Shown here: piece by piece, positions 42,441 through 54,678 of the stretch
Position numbering within the stretch: the first letter of the stretch is position 1
How the letters are laid out: each line of letters opens with the position of its first letter
From: Toxonevra muliebris
Taxonomy: Eukaryota; Arthropoda; Insecta; Diptera; Pallopteridae
Direction: 5' to 3'
Assembly: GCA_963691655.1 (NCBI GenBank)
Contig: OY829326.1
Span: 92,745,235-92,809,234 of the forward strand
DNA: 64,000 nt
Made by a program: the position numbers and the translations under genes
The notes under the pieces: generated by a model
Seen by the model: the letters and a program-made list of their open reading frames with translations, nothing else
Database searches by the model: none
Told to the model about the DNA's origin: nothing

Positions 42441-44689
42441 AGTGAACAGAGCTGTAAAATATTGCAGTAATTTTGAGCTGCATTCACTGAAGTCATTGCA
42501 AATGAATTACGTTTTCTGATTACAGTCTTTTATTTCATTTGAGACTTATGACTCTCGAAAATTAAGTCATCAGTCTGTAGCAATCAATTTGAGACTTCAA
42601 GTCAAATAAGTCACAACCACTCACATGAATTCAAATTATAATTGAAGTCGCAGTCATGACTTCAAATTGGTTTGAAGTCTTGTAGTCAACTGGGACTCCA
42701 CTTTTACTGAGGGAAGTTTGTGATTGAAAGATAAAAAATATACAGTATTTATAAGTTGTACAATAATTTAATTAAATACAAAAAAGCTCTACTTGATTTT
42801 AACGACAATATCACATTTTTGAAAAAACTTATAATACATATCAGCTTAGATATACATACATATAAGTACCTACATAAATACAACATCGAACAACCAAGTT
42901 TCTATCTTAGATACAAATGGGTAAATCCAGCGTTACTTAGGTTTCACCATTCGGCATAAAACGATTTTTTCACCAATAATTATCAACTATTTTAAAAATC
43001 GGGTAACACAGTTGTATGTGTCTTATGCTCTTGTACATGGAGCAGCATAAACATATTTTCAATTTTTAATGTGCTCTGAGGAAATAACTCATATTAGTGC
43101 CGTTACTTACGTTTCCGCACAAAAGAACTATTTTGAGTACTCGATTTAGATATATGAAATTCTGCGAATTGGTCAATGAAAAATAAAGAAGAAAATTTTT
43201 TCCAAATAGATTTATTTATTGACAGTAGAAGTTCATAAGAAATTTGACTGTTTTGCTTAAATTAGTATATTTTTTTAATACAGATTTGATTTGCCAGCGT
43301 TTCGTTAAGTAACGCTGACTTACGTCTCAAGTTGTGTATCACTGGTCTATTAATGAAAATTTTTAGGAATGAACTAGATAAAAGGGGGTCACTGAGTTCG
43401 AAGCCGTGGTCTAATACACTGTACTACATCGGAATTATTTTTTATGGAGCACACAGCCTTGAAATAATCTAACATATAAAAAAGTAAAAATGAAATTTGT
43501 TTGTTTAACAAAAGAAATTTAGATTTTTAAAACAATTTTTTATTATTTTTTGTTTTTGTTTTAAGTTCCTAGTATATGTCGGATTCAGCGACCGCTTTTT
43601 AGCTCAAGTACACTTGGCTTGCTCTACTAATTTTATTAGCGTAGTATTTAGGGATTATTAAATGAGGGTTTGAATTAAACAATAAAATGCAATCATTTAA
43701 TATATTTTATTAAATAAAAGGAAGTTTAATTCGTTGCAAAGTAAAGTAAAAAAGCTTGTGTTTTGATAGAGCAAAGTGTTTTGAAAGATATAGTGAAAGT
43801 AATAAATGTTATGTGGTAAATAATCAAATCTTTAAATATAATGCTAAAAAATAAAATTTTAATTCTTGAGCAAATAACTTGAGCAAAGAACTTATAATTT
43901 TTTAAGAGAATTAAGATTAATGAAAACTATTTTTCTCCCGATATACCTTATCCCAATCTATACTAAACTTTATTTTTTCTCTATAACGCCTCACACGATG
44001 CTTTGAAGTAAGTTTTTAGTCATTTGTGGACAATTTTTGTTGCTCCATTTCTATTTCTGCTACCACATACAAAAAAAAAAAAAAAATTTTTTTACTTACG
44101 TTTCATTTTTTAATTAGAATTTTTTCTACAAATACTAGAATTTTTGAATCCAAAATGGAGTAGATCAATAAAACTTCAATCTTTAAAAGAAAATCCAAGA
44201 TGTGGTTTTATTTGATGAACTACTTTTGGAGTTAAACAACTTTTTGTATATTTTGCTTTACTTACGTTTCACACTTAAAAAAAAATTAAATTTATTTTTT
44301 GCACTGAAACCAAATATTTAACACACTAAAGTTTATGCACCCTTTGAATCTTTTTCCCACTTTCTTTACTAGTAAACTGCGCTTGCGAGTAGCGACACTA
44401 ATTTAATTGTTTTCCCACTTTGAAATTGGCAGCATTTTCAAACTATTCTATGATTCCAAACTTTGTTTACAAAAACAAATAAAATTATGGGGTTTCCTTG
44501 ATTTTATTTTTTTAAATCGAATTTATTCATTAAATATGATTTATTGTCTTTCATGTTAAGGTATTTTTAACCTTTTACTTTGATATTTTTATTTTTACTT
44601 TTGGTTTCAATTTTCTGGGATTTACCCAAATATAATTACGAAATTTTTTTCCAACAAATTAAAATTATAAATTTTTATACTTTAAGCGG
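42441..44689. other. No gene; two repeat-motif zones
   Basis: 42490-42720 is rich in TGAAGTC/GACTTCAA words (compare 48230-48540). From 42933 to 44270 the 13-mer TTACTTACGTTTC and close variants occur at 42933, 43103, about 43316, 44092 and 44258, suggesting subterminal repeats of an unrecognised DNA transposon. No transposase or host gene seen. Confidence 0.45.
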
Positions 44690-46298
44690 GTATTTCTAGT
44701 AAATTTCGATGAAAACTCATAGCTCTCGGTTTATCAAATCTAATTAAACAATAAACAAACAATAAAATTAAATTAAATCTGGTCATAATGATTGGAGGAG
44801 TGTCCGAGACCGTTTTCCTGTATTTTAGTCGATGCTTGATAGAATTACCCATACATATGTATTTTTTTTTGACTTTCAGTAATAGCAGTTTCTCGAAATT
44901 GCCGTCAGAAAGCGATTCACGCCGAGGAGCATTGATAAGTGTTACAATCAAAAATAATTTTTCTACCGAAGCAGAAGATGACAAGTAAATGTTGAGATTC
45001 TTATCTGCAATGGAAAAGTCAAAATATTGGTTTTCTCTTTTCTCTTGGTTGCTGCTTTGGGAACATTCAGAGTCTGATATTTTCGACGCCGTGAAAGCTG
45101 AATTTAATGCTGTTACCCATTTAAGTTTCACTCCAGGACAAAGCACAGATGCAACAATTGCGCTATTTATTTCGTCTTCTAAATAAGAATTGTTTTTGAA
45201 TCTTCGGTATAAAGATGCCTCCAACGAAGTTAGTTCTTCGCTGAAGTATTTCAAAGTACTACTGTTGCGAAGCTTATAGTATTTTGTTCGAATTGTAACC
45301 AATGTTTGAAGAAGAAATCCGTACACCGTTCTGTCCTCATTTCAAGAGAATCATGTACTCCTATAAATATTCAATATCTTTTTCATGCAGCATCGAATAT
45401 TACACATAAGATATTATAATGAAGTCATACAAGGAGTTCCAGTTCCAGTTGCATTCCAAGCTCTGTAATAATTTGCTCCGAACTTTTAGGTCTGTTTACC
45501 CTGTTCCACAAATTTGAGCATTTATGCATTATCTATTGAAAAGTGTATACAAAATTTTCATATTTTTAAATAAGATATAACTAAAGAAATTGTTTTCATT
45601 CTTACATTGTTATGTTTTTCTTAAGTTGAGGGATTTTTTCTTAAAATATTTTTCAAATCTGTTTAGGCTAGTAAATTTTGAGAATGTGTTAATGTGCTTC
45701 GGAAGTACATTTTTGAGGAGACGGCTTGAAAATTCGGTTCTATCTCTTTGTGATTTTCATCACATCACAGAAATTTGAGCCGTTATCCGTAACTGTTGCT
45801 TTGATGTTGCTGCAATTTAGACGGGAGCCAGAGCTGCCGATATCCTTTGGAAATGCTCGTCCAACCAGTATTACAAAAATAGTTATTATTTGCTATTAAG
45901 CTTTTTATGCCATTCATCATTTTCACATACAAATCATCGATCAATTTAATAGTAGTTGGTCTGCTCATTAGTTTTAATTTCGGATTGAGGTATGAAATAA
46001 AATCTTTGAAAGAGCTATCTTCCACAATTGAAATTGGAAGCAATGTGCTTCACTGGAAATGTTCCTGATCGTATCGCTTTGCTCTAGAACTCGGAGCTAT
46101 AGCCTTCAGTTCCTCATATTCTTTGAGTTCATTTTTATGTTTCAAACGAAAATGTCGAAGAATATTATAAGGAACTTGCATTACAAATACAGTACTCAAC
46201 GAATATTCCTTCTCTTTGTTTTGTGTGCACAACGTTATACTGTTTTGTTGTTGCCATGCCAGCTTCACACTTTGTTGTTTTTATTTTATTATTCTTCT
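44690..46298 (-). pseudogene. hAT transposase (BED finger to dimerisation domain), decayed
   Basis: Blocks run in order on the minus strand. BED finger end: NILRHFRLKHKNELKEY near 46150. N-terminal part: LPISIVEDSSFKDFISYLNP, TIKLIDDLYVKM and NNNYFCNTGWTSIS (46043-45783). Central part in scrambled frames: CSNLWNRVNRPKSSEQII near 45510-45455. Then a 214-codon frame (45326-44682) with SLEASLYRRF, ASVLCPGVKLKWV and the C-terminal dimerisation region ASVEKLFLIVTLINAPRRES followed by LSDGNFEKLLLLK. Frameshifts and stops occur between blocks. No terminal inverted repeats were identified. It lies immediately 3' of, and in line with, the SENP-like pseudogene. Confidence 0.87.
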
Positions 46299-47440
46299 TT
46301 ATGATTTTTTCAATGCTGGTGCATAGGGGCGCTGTTGGTGTACAGAAGCGTAGTGAACTATTGTGCGGCCATAATTTTGCCAAGAAATCGTCACACCCCT
46401 CATTACTTCGCCCACCTTTACTTCGCCGTTGCGTGCTACCCGGACCTGGTATCGCCGACCATCGATGGTCGCTTGGACGCGAGGTTGCTTTGGCTTGCAT
46501 TTGCGACTATGGCAATCATATCTTGGGTCTGGTGTGGTGCCGGATTCACTCAGGATTGACACCACTGGGGTGGGTTGCTTGAACCGCCCTCTGCTCACGT
46601 TCGGCTTGCTGGTGGACCTTCCCGCTCTCCTGGTGCAGTTGTTGCTGCTGGTATCGTCGCTGTAGGTGCTAGTATTGTCGCTGGTACTACCGCTGATGCC
46701 GCATGAGTTGTTGTGGTCTGGTAGCATTGGTGTTGTTTCATGTCGGGGAATGGTTGCCGCTATCGTTGTCGCTGCTGCTGTCAAGTCCAGATGCATAGCT
46801 GTTGTGGCTAGGTGGTGGATCTGCCACCTAGCCACCTCTTTTCGGCTATCAGCCGCTTCATAACCATTTTGGTCGGCCGACCGCCGGATTGAAGAATGTT
46901 AACGGATCGGCGAGCAGGCACTCTACGAACTGCAGCATGTACACGCAAAATCTCTGTCGTTTGGTGTCTGGTGTTTTGTGCCAGCGAATCGAGAATGAGG
47001 ATGCGCGCTTTTCGATGGGGCCCTGCTACTCCGACTTCATGTCGTTCGGTGGTGGTGAATTAGATTACCGCCAGATACCTGTGTCGCTCTTAATTGACAG
47101 GGACCACTAAGAACTTAGCTGTGGAGAGGTTTACCCATGTTTGTATTGCCCCCAAGTCTCGGCAGAGGCTCTCTAGGAAAAGGTTTCCAGCAAGTACACC
47201 TCAGCTGGCTTGGCTCGAGTACTTCATTGCAAACCAAAAGTTGATAATGGTGTTTTTCAGGTACCAGTAGCCAAGCAACGGTAATCCGCCACCCTTACGG
47301 TCACGCCTCTTCTTCCTTCCGGATATACGCATAGTGCAATGCCTTCATCAGATGTAGTGAGCGTCGTCATACGCTTCATTTTGGCCGGTAGTTGGCTTAG
47401 GTGCGGTGACATGGTGGCCACGCACATGCGATGGTCTGAC
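46299..47440 (-). pseudogene. SENP6/7-type (Ulp1) SUMO protease pseudogene
   Basis: Minus-strand blocks follow the order of the Ulp1 (C48) catalytic domain. YPEGRRGVTVRVADYRCL (about 47335-47268) matches the entry strand of SENP6/7. A degraded LND-IINF region follows, then IQTWVNLSTAKFLVVPVN near 47130, ERHRYLAVI (catalytic His; 47089-47063), ARILILDSL (catalytic Asp; 47008-46982), and CVYMLQFVECLLADP (catalytic Cys; about 46950-46906). The usual residues between DSL and the Cys, including the S-D-C-G context, are deleted, and stops and frameshifts separate the blocks. An open frame of 178 codons (46835-46299), Ser/Thr/Asn-rich then basic, continues downstream; I do not recognise it. Base composition is markedly GC-richer than the surroundings. 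The functional family removes SUMO-2/3-type chains in the nucleus; this copy cannot. Confidence 0.68.
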
Positions 47441-49572
47441 CCTGCGACTTCCTCCTATACGACGTTCGCCCCTAGGACTCATTCACAATGAGTGGTGACA
47501 GTTTTTCCGCACTATTTCTAATGATATAAAAAGAAAGTGCGAAATAAAAATTTATTTAGAAAAGCCTAATAACATTTCTAAAAATTTTTAAATTTTTTTC
47601 GCAAAACATTGGTTCTTAGCACTTTATGGGTAAATGGTTCGTTCACCAAAAGGGGTATTTTCCTGCTACCACTTGGCTTTGTAAAAACTTAGGATCGGCA
47701 TCATAGTCATCCAATGAAAAGTCACTATCCGTGGTAGACATTTAAAGTAATTAAATAATATTCGCGGAACACGAATATTATTCACGAACTTTTTTTTTTA
47801 CAAACCTCTGCCCAAACCCAACATGCAGTATCTCAAAGTGTAGTGTATAAAAACCTAAAAAAAAAGCAAGTGGTTTCTGTTTTTACGTATTATCCCGTTG
47901 TACACCTGTAGCAAATTTCTGTCTTAATTAGAGATGGTTGAGTGATCTTTTACTAACATTTATGGTGAATTTTCGATTCAATCACTTTCACGAAAATCAC
48001 GTCGTTTTCTTGTTTGAATTTCAATTGCCAACGACCGTGTAATGCATGCATTAAGTTTTAACGGCACAATGTAAAAATATAAATAACACTGCACATCGAT
48101 TACACTAGTTTACAAATGTTAGTTTCGTGTGCACTACTTACATTTTGTTAAATAGCGTGTTGGCCGGATATTTGTAACAAGAAAAATAATCCGTGGCAGA
48201 TGTGAACATGAAACGGTTTAAAATTCTGAAAAAATAACTTGAATGACTTCCAAGTGGTTTCAATAGATTAAATTTATTTCAGTGAAGTAAGTTGACTTCA
48301 AATAACTTCAAAATGAATGACTTCACGTCAATTAATAATGTGTAGAGATCAGGACTGTAAATAAAAGATTGGTCATTCATGACTTCGAAAAAGTGACTTA
48401 AAAAAAAGGATAAGACATTGACTTCAACATGAGTTGTGATTTTATGGTTTTAACTCTGCATTGAAAATAAGACTGGAATATTTTTTTTTTTTAGTTAATT
48501 GACTTCAAACTTAAAAAGTCTGCAAACTTTTATAGTTCTGATAGTGAATATGCCAGTACTGTGGTACGGCAGAACCGTAGGTACAGTGGTGCTAAACTAA
48601 CGCACAAAGTTCTCTATGCACAGTGTGGCGCTATGCTAATTGTTTTATTTCAAGAAAGTGTACAAAATTTAGTCTAAAAATAAATAAATATTCTTTTACG
48701 AGGAGAAGAACTCGAATTCGAATTCAGCGGTAGAAAACCATGTGGAAAGATTGATTTGCTTTCTGGAAAAGACAGCTTTTTATTTTTGTGTTAGCACCGT
48801 GGATTCAAGGTCAACACCCGTTAAATATTATTTATTATTAAAAAATATTTATTAATTTAAACTTTGCACCAGAACCTATACCGTACTGAGAAATAGGTAT
48901 ATAAAAAAGCGGTGAATATTTATCTGTCCCAAAAATTGTTTTTAGGCAAATTATGTAGGGACCCAAAATCACCCATATGGGTCATTCTTGGATTTTTGAA
49001 ATGAAAAATATGTAGAAGGTTAATACCCGTTATTTAAATATTTCACCAAAAAAATAATCCATTAGGAGCTCCATTATGATGATGGTGTTGGTTATTGAAA
49101 CTATAATTTGAGAACTTTCCATTTTTAATGATTTCCGTTATTTTTTTTGGATTAATTGTGTAAACTTATTTATTTTAATTATTTCTCATTTTGAACACTT
49201 ATTTAATCATATACATACACTACAATTAAACACTTCAACAGCAACTAATCTTGTCAGCCGACTTTAACAATAGCAGAAAAATACATACATTGAGTTGATG
49301 GGCCAATTCGTAAAAAAAGGATCGGTCATGTACGAATATAAATAGTCTATCATTGGTGTGGTTATTTTTGAAAATATTCTACAGGTTACTAAATAAAAAA
49401 TTATATATATGCGTTAGATTGCCCATTTGTGCAAAGTAGGTAGGTAGTAGTGGTAGGTCTGAGCACGTCTTTTCAAAAAGAAAATTGATATCAAGCTTTT
49501 TTTGTTAACCCTAAAAGTATGCAATCATTCCGAAAAATGAATAAAAGTGTAAAAAGTCAAAAGTTACATTCA
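47441..49572. other. No gene; GACTTCA-rich zone
   Basis: The 48230-48540 part is rich in TGACTTCAA words, like 42490-42720. A 32-codon minus-strand frame at 47741-47643 (MSTTDSDFSLDDYDADPKF) has the acidic, Ser/Asp-rich look of a transposase N-terminus but stands alone. Confidence 0.4.
47643..47741 (-). CDS. Short acidic frame, possible transposase N-terminal remnant
   Basis: ATG at 47741 begins MSTTDSDFSLDDYDADPKF and the frame ends after 32 codons. Such Asp/Ser-rich starts with a DADP motif are common at the N-termini of insect DNA-transposon proteins. No downstream coding block can be joined, and the assignment is by composition only. Confidence 0.2.
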   Translation of the reverse strand: MSTTDSDFSLDDYDADPKFLQSQVVAGKYPFW

Positions 49573-49576
49573 TTAA

Positions 49577-49917
49577 CCCTAGGATGCATACCATGAGTCT
49601 CCGAGACTCACAACCATATTCGTTTTGTAATATCTACAAATCCAGACAAAATACACTGTGTGACAGTGAAAATATACTTTCCTTGCATATATGTCCCGTA
49701 ACTTTATTTTTTTTATCCGATGAGTAAGTTTCTATATGCCAATCAAAACTAGATATTTAAATGCTTATAACGGTATAAGGAATACCGGAGTTAGAGGAAA
49801 ATTAATTTTTTTTTTAATTTTTTCATTTTGAATGTCGTTTTACTAAATATGAATGCATTTGTTAGTGACTAATGCTTTGAAACATAAGATTCTTAAATCT
49901 TGTAGCATTAGGAAAAC

Positions 49918-49948
<31 letters not shown>

Positions 49949-49999
49949 TAAAATATACTGTATGTATAACTGTAGATTTCTTTCGTATGCATTCTAGGG
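49577..49999. mobile_element. piggyBac-like MITE with TTAA target duplication
   Basis: TTAA at 49573-49576 and 50000-50003 flanks inverted ends CCCTAGGATGCATAC and GTATGCATTCTAGGG (14/15 paired). Both the CCC termini and TTAA targets are piggyBac hallmarks. An inner palindrome, GAGTCTCCGAGACTC, follows the left end. A LINE 3' tail (49841-49957) lies inside, so part of the length is insertion. Confidence 0.85.
49841..49957 (+). mobile_element. LINE 3' tail inserted within piggyBac-like MITE
   Basis: ACTAAATATGAATGCATTTG through AGGAAAACAAAAATAAAATA is almost identical to the 3' UTR end at 25482-25575, differing mainly by loss of three bases, and is followed by a (AAAT)n tail. It is an extremely 5'-truncated insertion of the same LINE family. 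Confidence 0.85.
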
Positions 50000-50274
50000 T
50001 TAATATCACTTTTGTTTAAACATTAACCCTATTCCAGTAAAAATTGTTTGATTTTCTAAATAATTTCAACATAACTAAATAAAATAAATTTGTTAAAGAT
50101 GAAATCGAGAATTATAACTTTAAGCTTAGTTTGTGGCAAAACCAAAAAAGGTTAATTAAAAATGACTTCAGACTTGAGTTTAGCGCCTCAAAGTTTAGCA
50201 GATATGCATGGCATCAAATCATGATTTGATGGGACTAAAAAGTTACTCAGTATTTCAAATGTAGGTAGTTTGCG

Positions 50275-50835
50275 AATGGGTATCTTGTAATTTACTTTGT
50301 TTGTCAAAGGCTTTACTGAAATGAATGTAAAGGGCGTTAATTTGATTTACGTTATTTATACCATTTATGGAATAATGTAAAAAATCCATTAAATTTGTCG
50401 CCGAATGGAATGAAGTTTCATGAATCCATGTTGACGTGGTGATATATCATCTAAAGCAAGTCTAGTAAGCTGTACATTGACACAGTATTCAAAAAACTTT
50501 GCAGTGGTGGAAAGTTTTGAAATACTTCTGTAATTCATAATGTTTGATCTCGCATATTTTTTGAAGATTGATCTCACACAATTTTTTAGTAATAGCGGAC
50601 GAATGTCATCTAGGTCTTGCGGAGCACTGTCCAAAGATGAGCTTCGCAGATTCCCTATATTCTCTGCAAAAACTACATGTTTCATTAGATGCAACTCCTA
50701 GTTTTGTTAGGTGATGGGTTCAATGTACAATGTCTTGTTAGAATTTCTGTAATGATTCCAAGATTATTCTTTGGCAAATTTATACATTCCTTGAAAGTTT
50801 TAGGTTCCTAATAGTGCTTTCGAATGCTCTAATAA
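50275..50835 (-). pseudogene. Mosaic of two LINE fragments
   Basis: On the minus strand, 50835-50595 carries the RNase H-type LINE end: a TRHCTLNP segment near 50720, then VASNETCSFCREYRESA and GQCSAR. From about 50590 the sequence changes to a reverse-transcriptase N-terminal block: FKKYARSNIMNYRSISKLST, then AKFFEYCVNVQL, RQHGFMK, and LYIHFSKAFDK near 50310. In a real element the RT precedes the RNase H region, so these are two separate truncated insertions joined together. Confidence 0.72.
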
Positions 50836-52889
50836 TGGTCTCTGTTCCCAGTATATACATAGACCACTGGAGGGAGGCAGCTTTTGATAATAAATTTTAT
50901 TACTCATGCTTTTACTCTCATCGATATTTATCAAATTCTTAGATTGATACATTTTACATATGCGACTTACTTTGCATATGCAAACAATAGATAGAATAAA
51001 CCGACACCATTTTATTTTCACACCCCGCAATTGACCAAGTAAAATATCACATTTCTATTGAAGTCACTCACGTGCAAACAATTTGCAAATTATCAAATTT
51101 CATATGATAAACACACGGAGCGTGTAGTGACTGACTTAATTGTTTTCTGGTAGTGCGCGCACTTTCTTTACAAAACGGAAATGCAACCACCCGGAAGTTG
51201 GCTGTGCTAAAGTTGATTTCGCTGGATTGTTGCCACTTGTAAAGCTGGTGGGGATGATGATGTGCGGGTGTTTTTGTTTTTTTTATTTTAAAAATTTTCA
51301 AAAACATAGCAAATTATTAATCTTATTTATGCAAAAACGAGCTAGAAAATTTTAATTGTAATTGAAATTATAATTTTATAAAATATTTGGACGTGGTTGG
51401 GTAAACATTAGAGTGGATCGATTTTGTAACTCTCATAATGACCGCGTGTTTTGAGAAATGGGAGTAAACACAAGATGTTTGACATAATTTCAATTTTTTT
51501 TTTTTTTAAACTTACTTCCGGCATTTTTAGTTTTAAAATAGGTTCCTTGGCCAAAAAATACTTTTGCATACACAATCACGCACCCGGCTCTTTCGCCTAA
51601 TTAGAATATCCTGTGTGTGAAATATGATGAGAGATCTTTGGATTCAAACCTTGATAGCAGATTTTTTGAATTTTGCCCAGCTAAATTTTTCATCGGTCCC
51701 ATATCGGATTGCGAAGAAAGTTAAAATATTACGCCAACTAGCTTAAAGTTTTTGAGTTCTTCAAAAAAGGAAAATTAAACTAAATATATAGACACACGTA
51801 CAAACTCGCTCGCATTGAAAAAACTATTTAGTGAAATATAATGCAGCCATATCATGTGTATGTATGTATGTATGTATGTGCACTTTGCATAAGAACTCAC
51901 TTTCGCATCGGATGACTAGCTACATAGCACAAAGGATCTCTAAACACCTTCAACTTTCGTAATACTTCCGTGCAAACAAATGAGAGTGAATTTTATTTGA
52001 ATTCGAAGAAGCGCGCTATTTACGCTATTCTCGTTTACGTTTTAATTAAAGTGCAACAAAGTTTACTACGTACGTATGTTGTATGCATGTATAGATATGT
52101 ATTCATATAAGAAGTATCGCAACAAATTATTTGTGACAGCGAAAGTTTTCAAAGTTTCTCAAACCGTTGCTGGTTTTTAGAGCTTACAGATGTGAGCAGT
52201 CATCTCGGTGCTAAATGCAGATGCTGTGGTTTGGTTTCATTTTGTTTTGTTTAATATCAGCCTTGAAATATATACATACACACCTACATGCATACATAGA
52301 TAAGTTTTGTTACAGTAATAGCAAAAGCGTTATTGATACATTTATACTTTCAAACTCACATACAATGCAGATGGGGACTTAAGATAAAAAGTAAAAAGTA
52401 GTAAAGTGTGCAAGTGTACGTGCATAAATAAAATAAGTAGTTGCGCCCAAAGGTATGCTTTCAATTGTGCAAACAAATGAACAAACGAGGAAACTTCATC
52501 TGTCTGGACTTATAATTAAAAACTCAAGTAATTTACGATTATAATCTTTGAAGAAATTCCACATAGCAGAAAAACAACAAAATAAAACTAACATTCGTTG
52601 GCAAATTATACCCAAACAAAACTTCCGTTTCTACAATTGTTTAAGTTCGTTGACTGTGGCAAACTCTCTAAATTACATGGCAAAAAAGTAAAAATAATTT
52701 AATTAGAATGCAATTATGAAATCGATTTAACTATGCAATAAGATTTTTCTACTAATCATGAGTAAATCTGGGCTCTAATTAAGATTTATATCATATCTAG
52801 TGATTTACAAACACAAACCGACGTCATCCCTTGGACGACTGATAGGCCAGACCATGACTGACCATAATATGAAAATATGGCCTTAGTAA
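50836..52889. other. No gene; (TATG)n microsatellite
   Basis: About 2 kb with no supported gene. A short TATG tetranucleotide run lies at 51857-51880. Short frames at 51307-51068 and 51140-51355 overlap antisense and are unsupported. Confidence 0.45.
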
Positions 52890-53155
52890 AAAGTTCTTAG
52901 TTTTTGAAACATTTCAACTTTTATGAATTTCGTGAAAATCGCCACCTTAAATCCGTTTTCAAGTGGCCAAAAAAGTCGCACATTAAGGAGGCGCTGGCCG
53001 TTCAAATGCTTAGCGCATTGAGGGTGTCTAGTGGTTTTCAAAACGTATCGCAAGACGTGGTATGTGTCATGGCGGTAAAGCTGCCCATAGACATACACGC
53101 GACAGAGATCAAGAGGCTTTATAATAAAGGCACGGGGATGTAGATTTTTAAATAA
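52890..53155 (+). pseudogene. LINE fragment downstream of the RT domain
   Basis: The plus-strand frame 52904-53143 contains ALRVSSGFQNVSQDVVCVMA, VKLPIDIHATEIKRLYNKGTG. This is the R1/I-type LINE motif that follows the RT domain (R-x-x-x-G-F-R-T-V-S-x-D-A-x-x-V-x-A-G-x-x-P-I-D-I-L-A-x-E). The antisense frame 53317-52883 (144 codons) is its shadow. Both ends are truncated. Confidence 0.7.
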
Positions 53156-54678
53156 CGCAGTTCTTAAGCGGCCCGCATAGATACCGATATGACGATGACC
53201 CATACTGTTTAACATATCCGAATGAAAATTAAAACCCGAAGAATGTGCTATTTCATTGCGCACGCTTTGAAAACGAGAGGAAGGAGTAAAGGCAGGCCTC
53301 TGGAAGGACACCAACACTGAAGTATTTTACCACACAGATGTGCGCATCGGTGGGAAAATTGGGAATACCTATGGGTAGGAGATGAAGAACAGAAGTTCTG
53401 TGGTACTTATGAAGATTTCCACCTTCCAACAAACGAAAAAAAAACAGCTACAAAATTAATATCTTAATATTGTAATTTTTGTTTGACAGCCCCGCAATTG
53501 ATCACAGTTCGAAATAAAACTAGAAGTGCCATAGCTTAGGAAACAAACGGTTTTGGCCGACTCATGAATTAATTTTCTTTTTATTAGTTAACTTAGACCG
53601 TCAAAAAAAAAAAAAAAATACAACGCTAACCTGGCACGTTATTTACAAAAATTGAGCATTTTGTGCAGTTTTTGAACATGGAAATGAACATTTTCTATGT
53701 TTTACTCAAAAAAAGATATTGCTACTGTAAATGGTGTGATGTTATTTAAATAATTAGAAACTCGAATGAAAACACTTGTGTTAGAATTGTCTGCCACCAA
53801 GTCGAATGCAATTGCAATTCACTTCGGCTATTTATTAACTTTGCATAGACCTTCTCCTTTATGAAACCCCAGTAAACAAATCTAGTGGATTTAAATTTGG
53901 AGATTTGAGAGGTCACAAAATGGGGCCAAGACGGCGTATTTATCTCTGAGGATAAGTTTGGTTCCAGTAATTTCTCACTCGTATTGAGCTAGACAATAAA
54001 CATTTTTAATCGTTATAAATTTCCCAGCTTATATTTTTAGGTAATTCAAAGAAGCTATCTATTTGACCGTTTAAAATGCCTGTCCACAAATTTACTTTCA
54101 ATCGAAATTGCAACTTTTCTTCTCGCATTGAATGTGGGTTTCAAGAGCATAAGTATGAACATTGTGCATATTCATGTGCCAACTTTTTTAAATGTGCTTT
54201 CATCAGTAGCCCTGTACGACTTACAATCAGTCCTGTCGTTTTGAAAATTTTAAGGGAAGGAATTTTTCCTCTTAAGAGGAGGATTTTGCTTTACAGGAGA
54301 GGCATTTTTCAAAATGTCTTACAAGTTTTCAAATAAATATTACTTAGAATCTAGAGTCTTAGATAATTGCTAACAGTTGCACTAATGTATAGAAATTTTT
54401 TTAGAAAAAAATACAATTTTTATTCACAGCTTTTTTGCTACAACTTCAGTCATACTTAAAGCTAAAATATTTATGAAAATAAAACAAATTCATATAAAAC
54501 CAAATATTCCTTCTTTGGAAACAAACGGTAGTATCAGTAAATAATAATAAAAAAAAGCAATAATGATTAAAAAACTACAACAAACTTGTCTTCTTTCTTC
54601 TCAAAATCGGGTAAAAAAAGTATAATGTTATTTGTGGTACTTTGAACCAGCTTAATCGAAGGTACCTAGAAGGAGGCA
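53156..54678. other. No gene seen
   Basis: AT-rich. The 86-codon frame at 54076-54336 is Cys/Phe-rich (NCNFSSRIECGF...CAYSCANFFKC) with no recognised domain and is not called. Confidence 0.4.

Noticed and set aside
46223..46863. Several plus-strand frames of 65-119 codons
   Set aside because: The region is GC-richer and so open on both strands; the minus strand carries the SENP-like and hAT pseudogenes.
52883..53317. 144-codon minus-strand frame
   Set aside because: It is antisense to a LINE fragment with clear motifs and has no domain of its own.
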